From contig BCLD01000007.1 of assembly GCA_001600875.1 (NCBI GenBank), positions 62,001 through 126,000 of the forward strand: a stretch of 64,000 nucleotides of DNA. Direction: 5' to 3'. Below, piece by piece: positions 47,523-58,505 of the stretch. The stretch's first letter is position 1; every line of letters begins with the position of its first letter. The translations under genes were made by a program, and so were the position numbers. Under the pieces are notes generated by a model. The model saw only the letters and a list, made by a program, of their open reading frames with translations. It was not told where the DNA came from and did not search any database. The stretch is from Solicoccozyma terricola (Eukaryota; Basidiomycota; Tremellomycetes; Filobasidiales; Piskurozymaceae).

Positions 47523-50500
47523 ATGGCAGATATATTCCCAGACACAGACACAGACACAGACACAGACACAGACACACAAACAACAACAACACCACGTCGA
47601 CGTCGTTCGATACCCATATCTAAACCAATCAATATCCCAATCACAACATCCAACGAACGAGAACGAATCAACCCAACTTCCCTTCTCCCACCACCACCAC
47701 CTCTCCCACCTCCGTTTACAAGACGAACAACTTATTCATCCCTTCCACCTTCTCCGAACTGCAACGACGATCACGACCACGACCACGACGACAACAACAA
47801 CAACAACAACGCATCGCTTTTACATCCTTTACTACCTTTACATCCATCTTTAATTCCATCTCGTCGATCATCGAATGAACAATCAACAGGGTATGATAAC
47901 TCTCACCCTCACCACCCGACGAACAACAACAATATCTCATTCCCAAGTGCTTCCAATTCCAACTCTTTAACAGATGGTGAAGAACGAGGTGTTACTAGAT
48001 TTAGAGCTAGGAGTTTACCACCTGAGACTGTTTTAGCTGATCGAGCTAGGAGTCGAGATGGTGATGGTGGTGGTGGCGGGGGGAACGGGGGAAGCGGTGT
48101 GGACGGTGGGAACGGTGGGGACGGTGTGAAGGTTACCGAAGTGGATGAAGTTGAAGCGTATCATGATATTGAAGATGATGAATTTCAAGAATTTGGAAAT
48201 GTCATTAGGGATTCATCGGATTCATCGGAGGCATCGGAGGAGGGGGATGAGGAGGGGGAGGGGGATTACAAGAATCAACCAGGCAGTCAAGAAATGAAAT
48301 TCCAATCGTTACTTCAAACATCTCCTCCTACACGCCTTACCGCACGAACTTCATCCACTTTACCGGATATTATCTCTTCGTCGTCGTCGTCGTCGTCTTC
48401 TTCTCGCCAACAACAACGGCGTCACGGAAGAGATTCAACTATAGACACGATTGATTCTAATTTATCATTGCATGATAATGAATCGATATCATTATCAGAA
48501 CGAGAACAAGAACTACAACGAGAACGAGAACGAGAACTACAACGAGAATTACAACGAGAACGAATCGAAATCCCACCATCACCTGATTCTCTATCATTTT
48601 CAATAAATATCAAAGAACAATCATCACCAACTGAAACTAACCCTCATACTCGGACTCCAACTCGTCCTCCCATTGAACAAGTAAAATCAGGGAAATGGAG
48701 TATTTGGGAAATGTTTGGGGAAGATGAGATTGTCGATGGGTTTCGAATAGATGGAAAGTGGTGAGTGAGCGCGAGGGGGGAGAACCGTTTTTATTCTTTC
48801 ATCTTTGTCATTCCCCCTAGAATTCACCGCTTCGTATACTGAACCTGCTGTGCTCCCCCCCCCCCCCCCCCGGGCCCCGCCCCGACCCTCCACCCGACAG
48901 GGACCGCATCACCAACTTCCTAGCAGTCCCCGTTTCAATCGAGAAAATCACAATACTAGGCTCAATGTTCTGTCTCGATAGTATGCTCTATCTTTTCACA
49001 ATACTTCCTATAAAAGTAGGATATGCTTGGTTTACATTGTGGAAGGATTTATTATGGTATCGGAGGTTGAGGTGAGATTTGCGATGTCTCCTTGACTCTC
49101 TCCGACTCTCCTCGATGTCTCCTCGATGTCTTCTCGATGTCTCCTCGATGTCTCCTCTCCTTGCCTCCCCTCCCCTCCCCTCTCTCTCCTCTCTCTCCTC
49201 TCCCCCTTCTCACCTCTTCGGAAGAGCATTCGTCGGAGCTGATCCCCAAATATAACACGTCAACGCAGACTACTACCTACATCGCAAATCCAGGTCATTT
49301 TAAAAATGTTACTTCTCGTCATACCGACCGTCGTTCTTCTCTTCATTACGGATACAAGTAAGATGTATCATAGTGTGCGAGGGCAGGATAATATCAAGCT
49401 TTACGTCATCTTCAATGTCTTGGAGGTGATTTTGGATGGAATCCCCCCTCCGCGGTCTCTTTACATTTGGCTGAATCTCCTCTCCCCCCCGGCCCCCAAA
49501 TCCAACTACACAGATTGGAGATCGACTCTGTGGCGCCATCGGTCAAGACATCATGGACACGCTCTTCGCCAAAGAGACTCTAGATCCTGGACCTTGGCGA
49601 CAGGCTTCAACTGACAATGAAGGATCCAACTCGAAGCGTGATCTTATAAGAGGTCGACGGAGACGGAGAGCGAGACCCGTCTTCTTTTTCTTACTGGCGT
49701 TGGCGTATGTTCGTGAGTGATCGCAAAGTCCCCCCCCCCACCCCCCCGGGGTCGATCAGAGTTTCCTTGTAACACGAACGCTGATGATGGGGCTTGGAAC
49801 AGATGTTCACGCTATCGTCTTTCTCTACCAACTCGTATCTCTAAACGTCGCAATCAACTCGTACGATAATGCTCTACTCACGTTGTTGGTCAGCAACCAA
49901 TTTGTGGAGATCAAGGGTTGTGGGTTAATTTTTCAATAAACTCCATCTGTCAGCTCCGCTCACTTGACTCGCTCATCGCCACAGCTGTATTCAAGAAATT
50001 CGAAAAGGAAAATCTGTTTCAAATCACTTGCGCAGGTGACTAGTTCATGGGCATTTTGATCCTCAGCCAGATCGCGATTAACCATCCATCTCACAGACAT
50101 CGTTGAGCGATTTCAACTCGGCCTCATGCTCTCTGTCATTGCCGTCCGCAACATGGTAGAGATGGCCGGCTCGGACTTTGCATTTCTACCAAAGAGCTTT
50201 ATCCGCGGGAAGAGCTTGATTGACACGATCTGGTCGGTGAGTTTGTCCCCCCCCCCCCCCCCCCCCCCCCCCCCGCGAGATGCCGCCCTCCACGACTTCT
50301 CATCCTTTCCCCCTTTTAGCCTGTTCTCGTGGTCATCATGTCGGAGATGGTAGTCGACTGGGTCAAACATGGTTTCATTACCAAATTCAATCACATCCGA
50401 ACGTCCTGCTACGAACGTTTCGCAGACGTCCTCTGCAAGGACATCATCGTGGCTGGTGGGTTCGGTAGACCATCGAATGCTTCTGCCACCGGAAGGGTGA

Positions 50501-51266
50501 GTGATTCGAGCCACCTTGATTCTACGTGAGCACACTGCTCACATATTATTTGCCCTTTCCAGCGCCATGCGTCTTTCGCAGACCAATCTCCCCTTGTCAA
50601 TCGCCGTCTCGGATTCGCAGCTATCCCACTTGCATGCCTTGTGGTCCGCGTGGGAGCACAAGGTTTGGCGATGATCTTCACATCGCTGAATGCAGATCAA
50701 GATCAGGTTTTCACAGCCATCGCATCCGCCACCAAATCGCCAGCGCAGATTGACGCTCTCGCCTTTGGTCTCAAGGTGCTCAAGTGGACTGGATTTGGTC
50801 TGGGAGTCCTCATCGGCTGGTTCTGGTGAGATCTCATCGAATGCCAACGTGGTGAATCCCAACCGCTGACGTTCGCTTTCAAACTTTTAGCTTGGTGGCG
50901 CTGAAAATTGCTCTAGGCATTCAACTTCTTCGACATGCGTCTCATAGGGTGGCGGGAATGGACCGCCGAGAAGTCGACGATCGTGTAAACGATTTTGGTA
51001 GATCGCCCGTAGGCGACAGTCAACGAGAGAAGGTGAGTGGGTGAGCAGATCCATTTGCATAAGGTTATTGACCCCCGTATTCTTCTATGCTCCAGGTCTA
51101 CGGCAAAGCTGTCACTGAATACCTTTCTCGCCCACAAGACGACCTGCCTCTTTACCCACCAATGATCGAAGTCGAAGCCTCCTCGTTGCCCACATCCAAA
51201 ACAGCAAAGCCGAAGTGGCGACTTGAAGAGGTGGAGCGGTGGACTATGATCAAGCGAATATTTTGA
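47523..51266 (+). CDS. TAPT1: TAPT1/Emp65-family ER membrane protein
   Basis: Eleven exons (47523-48760, 48901-49071, 49269-49425, 49514-49712, 49803-49916, 49985-50035, 50097-50236, 50320-50496, 50563-50825, 50891-51032, 51096-51266) sum to 940 residues. The first exon encodes a long low-complexity cytosolic region: DT repeats from a GACACA hexanucleotide array, Asn/His runs, Gly runs and a Glu/Arg/Gln coiled coil. Exons 2 to 11 carry the TAPT1 family domain: FLAVPVSIEKITILGSMFCL, then CLDSMLYLFTILPIK, the YHSVRGQDNIKLYVIFNVLE block, several further hydrophobic helices and VRNMVEMAGSDFAFLP. Relatives act in the ER (yeast Emp65, with the SUN protein Slp1, protects soluble proteins) or at the centrosome in animals. 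Introns 1, 3, 4 and 7 carry C-runs. Confidence 0.88.
47541..47576 (+). repeat. GACACA coding hexanucleotide array
   Basis: Six perfect GACACA units encode Asp-Thr dipeptides right after the TAPT1 start. Copy number is likely variable between strains. Confidence 0.9.
48855..48871 (+). repeat. Poly-C tract in TAPT1 intron 1
   Basis: This is a C17 run on the coding strand within the 140-nt intron 48761-48900, about 30 nt upstream of the acceptor. Confidence 0.85.
49090..49205 (+). repeat. CTCGATGTCTC tandem units in TAPT1 intron 2
   Basis: This intron (49072-49268, 197 nt) contains four to five CTCGATGTCTC-like units followed by CCTCCCCT and CTCTCTCC tracts. It is almost purely pyrimidine and unusually long for the gene. 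Confidence 0.75.
50247..50274 (+). repeat. Poly-C tract in TAPT1 intron 7
   Basis: This is a C28 run starting 11 nt after the GTGAGT donor in the 83-nt intron 50237-50319. Confidence 0.9.
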
Positions 51267-51312
51267 TCGAGCCACATGGTCCTACAACGAGGGTGGAGCG
51301 ATTCTAACGTCG

Positions 51313-52564
51313 TCAAAACACCTTTTCGGCCTCGACATAGTGCCATGTCACGCTGCATGAGCCTCTCTCCAGCGACTTTACGGCTCGTTGAATGAATAGA
51401 TCTGCTTCTGCGGCGGAGTATTCTCTGGAGGAGACATCCGCTCTCAACTCTTGTCCTGGACTCCAATCAATGTCAAACTCACCCATTCAACAACAACGGA
51501 CGGAAGGATCCGAACTCTTTCGCTATTACCCCGTTCGCTAAAGATGAGAGATAGGAGTCTGCCGAGGCGGGTTCAGCCGTGGATTATTTCCCGGTCCTTG
51601 ATCGGCTCACAAGATGAAGCAAGCTCCACCACATGGGGATGGTTATTTACCACCTGGAAGCTGCCATCCTCCTCGATATTATCGACCAACTTTGAAGCGT
51701 AATCGAGCAAGTGGCCTTTCGACGCCAAGCAGTAATCTATGGCGGCCAAGTACTCTTGAATATGACCATGCGGCTCCAGGTTCCAGTCTTGTTCCGTCTG
51801 AACAAAGATGCCACCCTTCCGAAGCAGTCCCGACATTTGTCTGATGAACCAAGGCACCGTTTGGGAAGGGATCTGGAGCGGGCAACGGTCAGTCGAAAAC
51901 GGGGACGAAATCAGCAAGTCTTGTTGCTCACTGCGAGCCCGAAATCTCGAACGTGAATTATATCGAAAGTTTGCGACCCAAAGTCGACTCCTTCGAGGAC
52001 ATTGACGGTGAACAAGCTGGATGATCAGATAGTCAGGGAGTCGAGCTGATTTAGGACGGCCTCAACGCGCGGCCTCACTGACTGGCAATTACCAGGGACG
52101 ACATACGGAGGAGACCTGTACAGGAAGTGGTCCTGTGTCAAGCTTTTGATTGCATGTGGTCAAAGCGTCACCTACGGCTGCTCTAAATCGATTCCGTAGA
52201 CTTGTGTGTACGGGAAGGCCTGCGCTACATCGACACACCTGTGATATTTGCCGTCAACGATGTTTGCGACCACGTCTGGTCGTGGATCACCCACCATTCA
52301 CCGTTCCCACAGCCGACATCCAGAATGCTGATCGGGTGATGGTACGTTGCGTAAGAGGCTATTGCGAGAGCATGAGTCGGCAGGAGATTCGGCTCCATCA
52401 GACAGTGCATCTTGTGAGAGTCTTGTAACCTGAGGACAGCACATCATCTGAAAGATACTTCTATGAGATCGTGTAGCCTGCTTACCGAGCTTTTTCTTCC
52501 TACTTCGATGCCTTGTCAATATATGTGAGATGCCAATAGACCTACATACGACTCACAGGATCAT
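51313..52564 (-). CDS. LaeA/UMTA-like class I methyltransferase
   Basis: This AdoMet-dependent methyltransferase is of the fungal UMTA/LaeA type. The AdoMet motif ILDVGCGNGEWCVDVAQAFP is formed by joining exons across the intron at about 52244-52287, with the acidic motif YGIDLEQP next. Later pieces are NVLEGVDFGSQTFDIIHVRD (motif IV) and PWFIRQMSGLLRKGGIFVQTE (motif V). The last exon ends EADLFIQRAVKSLERGSCSV...WHYVEAEKVF with the stop at 51313-51315. A short starting exon (ATG at 52564) is inferred from splice sites only. The join before the last exon, near 51450-51475, could not be made with a normal-length intron: either a 37-nt intron with a weak donor or a frame lesion. Its 3' end is 46 bp from TAPT1. 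The substrate is unknown. Confidence 0.72.
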
Positions 52565-53255
52565 GGTGTGAGGGCAGTGGATACTGGCATGTGTTTGCAG
52601 CTACGATTAGGCGACCATGCGCCCAGCTGTAGACCGGGCCCGGGAGTCAGCTCTTGGGTCGTACTTGCCACCAGCTGAAACACGAACTGCGATACAGCCA
52701 TAAATTGAGTGAACTACACAACAGGGTGTCCCCCCATTTCCTGACGATGTACCCCTATATAGGAGCCATGTCCATGAGGCACGGTAAAGATATGAATCAA
52801 GGTGCTTTTGTGGATGCCGGTTCTCGCCAAAAAAGATAACACCATTCTCGCCAACAAAAGATACACCGCGAACGTGGGCTGACAGGTCCATCGCAAGCGA
52901 GACGTTCTGCACATCTTCGCGGCCTGCGCCTGCCAGCCACATATACACGCAAGGATCGAAGAAAACGTCCCTGGATGCAAATCGATTCATCTGAGGATGC
53001 AGGTCGTGGAGGGAATGATCCTCTGCCCGACGCCTCCTATCCTCATATTCTCCCTCCACTCCATGTCGTCCCAGTTTCAAGGGCGTGTTTCATATCCGTC
53101 CTTACCGGTCTTCCTTTGGGTCCCCTAAACACCAAGCAAGACGGTAGAGGACGGTATGTATCTCGATATAACGCCGTCCACCTCATGTACGTACAATCAC
53201 ACCACCTCAATCCCAATTTGCCAAGCTGCCATTCCCAATCCCTGCCTCCCGTAAC
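52565..53255. other. Intergenic region with unsupported ORFs
   Basis: This 691-bp gap lies upstream of the methyltransferase and of the tail-anchored orphan. A 158-codon minus-strand frame (52607-53080) and a + frame from an ATG at 52975 cross it. Neither shows a domain nor a convincing splice link, so I do not call them genes. The 5' exon of the orphan may lie here. The palindrome CCTATATAGG occurs near 52753. Confidence 0.45.
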
Positions 53256-54209
53256 ATGCACCGTCTTTCTGTTCCTGAATATCCTGTCATCCCTCCTCGC
53301 CAACGTTCCCACGATCCCCCCATTCTCAGACAAGATCCATCACATCCAATTGTCACTTTTGACCCGGTACAGCCTAGATCACGAAGTTATGCAAGGTCCT
53401 CTCAAGAGGTTCCAACCTCTTCAGTCAGGGAGGGAGAGCTGACGGAACAATTGTTGAAGTGAGTGTTTTGCCTGAAGAGACGGCGCAATTGCCTTCCCTT
53501 CTCTCAACACTGATTAGGCACCATCACAGACTTGCGGAAATGCAGCAAGAACAGTCACGCTTACTTGCCTACTATCAAGCTGAGCTCGCCAGTCTTGAAC
53601 GTAAGTCCGGCATCCGCGATTCGAATGACCAGCTCGAATCGATAAAGACTGCGATGGACTTGCTACGCTACGCCGAGAGTGATCGGTATCACCACGTTGG
53701 ACCTCCTGACGGCTACTCTCGACAGCAGCCACAAGAGGCGGACCTGGGTTATGCAACTCAACCACCAGTGGTCGATGCTCCAAGTAAGTGGCTCAAGCGT
53801 TTAACGAAGGGTTTCAGACTCAACCCCACATTCTTGTGCAGTCTTCGTTCCCATCGTTCAATCCCCATTTGAAGAAACCGTAGCGCCATCCTGCCTCGAC
53901 AGTGAGTTGCAGGTGGTATACTGCCCCTTTTCCTGCGTAGCTGCCCGCTGATATGCCACTCGCCAAGTGAACATTCCCGGTTGTCTTCCCCCTCAGTCGG
54001 ATGAACTCGCCTCGGAAGAGGCATATCAGCGCATCGATACCGCTGAAGCTTCAATCCTCTCATGCTTTCTGGTTCTTTGCTTCTTCCTCTGGATTAGTCG
54101 ACATATGCAGTTCCAGGCTACATACATTAAACCCGCGTTCAAGAAGAGCAGCAGTCGGAGCAGTAGCAAAACGAGTTCATCTAGGCTTACGAGCAAGTCA
54201 TCGGAATAG
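53256..54209 (+). CDS. Coiled-coil, tail-anchored orphan protein
   Basis: I do not recognise this protein. From the ATG at 53256, exons join into a protein of roughly 230 residues. The N-terminal part is Pro/Arg/Ser-rich. A helical stretch with heptad-like spacing follows (HRLAEMQQEQSRLLAYYQAE), then a linker, a short exon containing EETVAPSCLD, and a C-terminal hydrophobic helix ASILSCFLVLCFFLWISRH. The end is basic, Ser/Lys/Arg-rich (about 30 residues). This topology fits a tail-anchored or single-pass membrane protein. An upstream exon is possible, because the frame continues 5' of the ATG to a potential AAG acceptor at 53224. It ends 24 bp from the convergent DIS3 stop. Confidence 0.5.
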
Positions 54210-54233
54210 TAGTCATGTCGTGTTGTATATCTT

Positions 54234-57200
54234 TTACAAATCGTTTGAATTAGCAGGACTGACCATCGTCATCTTAACTTTGCCCCTTTGTGTATTCTTG
54301 TCCTTTTCTATCGAGACATCTACGGTGACTTTGTCAAATACGGAAATCGAGACGGACTTTCCATCCAACCCTGGCACTTTCATCGTGTAATTCTCCGCGT
54401 CGAAATCATGAGTGTCCTTGGCGAAAGTGACCAGCCCTTCGATACCAAGCCTACAGTAGCATTATCATGAGCCGCTAGTAAGGGACAAGCAGAGAGCTAT
54501 ACGACTCACTTTGATACGAAGACAGCCAATCCATTCCTGAATGTTCTAATAACAAAAGCCTCCTCCCTTGTGCTACCGCTCGACGAGTTTCCGGCCTTGG
54601 CACCTCGACCCTTCAGTGCGAGTCCAACGTAGAATTCAACACTAGCTCTACCAGCCATCTGTGCAAGACGATGTCTTTTGTTGACGTTACTAAGAACACG
54701 CTCGACGTGTTGCTTGGATTGGAGGGACGGGTGAAGAGGAGTATATCCAATCGCGGCAGCGAGCTGACGATGCGCAAGCACATCTGCGTAACGTCGAATC
54801 GGAGACTACCCAGATACAAACTGAGTGTCAGCCGAAGCGGCGTCGACAAGTGATCTCAAGAACCAAGCTTACTGTAAAATGCGTGTAGATGGGGCTAGCG
54901 AGACCGTAATGCCCGAAGGCATCCTTAGAAACACTTCCAGAGCAGAAATACTCTGCAGCAAGCATGCATCGAGTCGCCATAATGCGGACGAGAGTATTGA
55001 ATTCTGGCTCCTTTACGTCCTGTAAGATGGTCATGTGGTCAGTAAGGGCAGGCTCAGAGACAGTTTCGGGCAAATCGTACCACACATGCATCTAGCGACT
55101 CGGCGAGCGCCTTGGACGACGTAACATCGAGATCCATTCCTTTTCGCTTCTGGAGAATATCTCTCAACGTCTCAAAGTTAGTGGAGGGAGGAGGGTTGTG
55201 TCGTCTAGAATGCCCCAGTGGTGCGTTAGTTTCAATGATCATACTCGACTAGCTGCAAAGGTTGGTTCACCTTAGCACGGCAGTCTGCGGATAAGCCTCC
55301 TGTATCCGTTTCGCGACGCTGATGTTGGCCAGTAACATGAACTCCTCGACCAAGCTATTGGTCTCGAGCATGGCCTTTTGCTCCACGTCGATTGGCTCCG
55401 GTGCTCCCTCGTTTGAGTCAAGGTGGATCTTGAGCTCAGGAGAGGAGAGCGAGAGCGCGCCCGCCTGAATCCTTGCTGCCTTCAGTTTCTTTGCAAGTGC
55501 ATTCAGGAGTCGAATGCTCTGAGAGAGTGGATCGTCGAGTGATCTACCGCGATTACTGCGTCAGTACAGTCTTTCGGCCTTGTTTGACAATGTTCATGCT
55601 CACTTGTTGTCCATCCGATCCTGAGCGGCTTGATAAGTGAAGGCCTCCTTCGATGAGATGACTGACTTGGTGAAGCGTACGTTGATGATCTCCGCTTCAG
55701 GGTTGAGTTCCTATAGGAATAGTTAGGCACAGTGAGTTGACGGGTCATGCCGACGAAGGACCTGATCGCACTCACCCAAATCGCAGAGAAAGCCAGTCGT
55801 TCAACAAACGGCCTCAGGGAACACAAATTGGTCCCAAGTAAGGCTGGTAGCATATCAATTCGCTTGTCCACGAGGTAAACGGTGGTTCCACGTGAGGCGG
55901 CTTCGTCGTCCATAGGGTTGTCCGGTAACACGAAGTTGGAGACGTCCGCGATATCTATCATAGCCAACGGTCAGAAATGGTCCATGGCGTGGCGGTAGCG
56001 TCCCTGCGACTCACGAACACCAGCCTCTATGTTACCATTTGGAAGTAGTCGAGCATGAAGAGCATCGTCGATATCCTGGCAACCTGACGAACAAATGTGC
56101 AGGTTGTCAGCTTGCGCGCTGACAATCCAACAACCACCTCCAACTTACCTGGCGGATCGATGCTGCAGACTAGAAGGTCCCGTAGGTCCTCCCTATCCCT
56201 CCATGCCAAATTCCCCTCAGTCTTTGACGGTACCTTCCATGTTTCACCCTCCTCTGGGAGACACTTCAAAATCGCCTTGCCGAATGGCCTATATGGGACC
56301 TCGTACTCGAGGAGGAGACTCTCCTGTTCCGCCTGTTTACTCTCCACCTCACCCAACGCGCGAACGAAATGGCCCTCGGGGTATCGGGAGGAAGCGGGCC
56401 AGCCATCGATAGAGACGAGGAACTTTTGATTGAGTAGAGTTGGTGCCTGACGGGTGTGAATGCGGATTCGAGGGAGTTTGCGATCAAGAGGAGTAGCGAA
56501 GACGGTTTGTTGAGCGACAGACGTGAGAGCTGCTGCGGAGAGCGAAGTCCTATCCAGGTGACAAACGTATCTGTGAAGAACCGATATCTATGATCAGGAT
56601 ACATCTCCTGCATTTTCAAAAGTCGCTAGACGACTCACGGTCTCCAATTTCGTTTGTTGATCCCGACCACCTTCCCAGTTGGCTGCTTCTCCATTGGGTT
56701 CGCTTTAGCTGTGCCGCGGGCATTCTCGCGTTCTCTTGCTTCCAAAACGGCTTCTCGTCGCCTGGCCTCCTTCTCATCACCTTCCTGATCACTTTCAGCG
56801 TCGTCGTCTTTCAACGCGACTGTTTGAAGTCATCTCCACGTCAGCTTTGCCCGCTCTGGATTCAACCTACCAGACGTAAGGCTCACCATCCTGATCCACG
56901 ACTTCCTCTCCAGGAGCTTTCCATTCATTTTCGGGCAAAAGCTGAACCACAACGACATCACCGTCTATAGCCCTATTCATGGATGATCGTCCGACGAGTA
57001 AAATCGGCTTGGAGAGTGATCCTGAACGGACGTTCGCCTGATAGCGAAATAAAAGGGTCAGTCGCCTCCCCGAGAGAAGAAAATTGTATGAAAAAATAAT
57101 CCCCTCACCTCGAGGAAATTGTACGGGTTGGCGTTGAAGTAGCCTTGATGAAAGATGCCGTTTTTCACTCCAGAAGTGAGAGTATCTTGTGACAAGTACT

Positions 57201-58331
57201 TAACGAATGTGTCAAAAGCTGTGTCAGCGGTTGCACACAATCAAAGAAAAAGCATTTCATCCAGGAGCAGACCCTCGACTCACATTCTCATAAGCCTTTC
57301 CCTTTACCACCTCACCGTCCATCTCTATATCAACTTTCGCACCTTCTCCTTCTTCCTCCATTTCGAATCCAGTTCTAGCCACCAAATCCGCAAGTCTCTC
57401 CCTCTCACTAACATCTGTCATACCCTCCACGTATTCTTTCACACTCGTAGCATGTAAACCTTGTTCTTTCGCCTTGACTCGATTCCCACGATCATCCGTC
57501 AAGAGCACCAAAACTGGATGTTTCGATCCGTGAGATGACGGAGCGATTGAAGAAAGATGAGTATCGTAGTAATGTATCGTCTGTCGAATTGCTCTATCGT
57601 TTTTATCATTGATCGTCTCCTGTACGAGTTTTTCCACATGTATTCCATCCTCATCGACCACTTCGCTAACGTTACGAGCAGCCGTCGCGCTTCCTCTTGA
57701 GGATTCGTTCCAGTATACCCAAACGATGCGATCCTCGTCACCGATGAGTTGCTGAAAGCGGTTATAAATAGGAAGAGACCGGTGTCTTGTTTCAGAGAGG
57801 GTTGTAGAAGGAATAAGGAGAGGAATAGACGAAGGCAATGATTGAAGAAGATCGATCTGATGCGTTCGTAGTAGATGGTATGTTAGCTCTTCGAATACCA
57901 AAGGAATGAGCATATAGACGACCGACTAACCTGATGTAGAACCACATTAGTGTCCACAACCAACCAATGTCCTGCAGAATGAGCGCCCCAAGACGGATCC
58001 GAGTGCGATGTGTACCCTCGAACCGGTAACACTGGTCGATAACCAGGATAATCGAGACATTCGTCGCAGCCGGAATAACCACAAGGAATATCAGAACGAA
58101 GGTATCGTTCTCTCAGGACTGTGGAGGAGGAGGGAAGGAGGAGGAGGAATAAGAGTCTCCGTAATCAGTCTACGACGCATGTCTTTAGGATAAAGTCCGA
58201 CCCCATCCCAACGCACCCTTCATCACCTTGCCCTTCCTGGTCTTTTTCAAGAATTTCTTCTGAGCGAATGGGACATCTGATCTGGTGCGTTTGAGGATTG
58301 TGATCTTGGGTATGGTGAGTGAGGACGACAT
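54234..58331 (-). CDS. DIS3: DIS3/RRP44 exosome ribonuclease
   Basis: This is the catalytic subunit of the RNA exosome, combining a PIN endonuclease and an RNase II/RNB 3'-5' exonuclease. It acts in rRNA, tRNA and mRNA processing and decay. The start at 58331 gives the basic N terminus ([14 protein letters not shown]). Next come the CR3 cysteine cluster ([15 protein letters not shown]) and the PIN domain with [14 protein letters not shown] (first catalytic Asp) and [12 protein letters not shown]. The RNB domain keeps the metal-binding aspartates in [11 protein letters not shown], and it continues with [39 protein letters not shown] spans an intron near 54815-54870, and an S1 domain closes the protein. 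There are more than a dozen exons; I traced the conserved ones but not every border. The upstream neighbour NOC4 is on the same strand 174 bp away. Confidence 0.95.
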
Positions 58332-58505
58332 GGTGGCCTAGGAGGGAATCCTAAACACGAGTTGCCTCTTGGGATATGGGACATGGACCTATGGTGGTTG
58401 GAGGTGGTTGAAAGATCGAAAGCTGGTTGATAAATGTCACGTGTCATGAAATTCGCCACCCGGGACCAAATTTCACCGCCAGGAACTCGTTTCAATGACC
58501 ACCGA

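Noticed and set aside
52607..53080. Minus-strand frame of 158 codons upstream of the methyltransferase
   Set aside because: No family resemblance, an apparent non-ATG start, and overlap with the likely 5' part of the orphan on the + strand. It is kept only as part of the intergenic entry.
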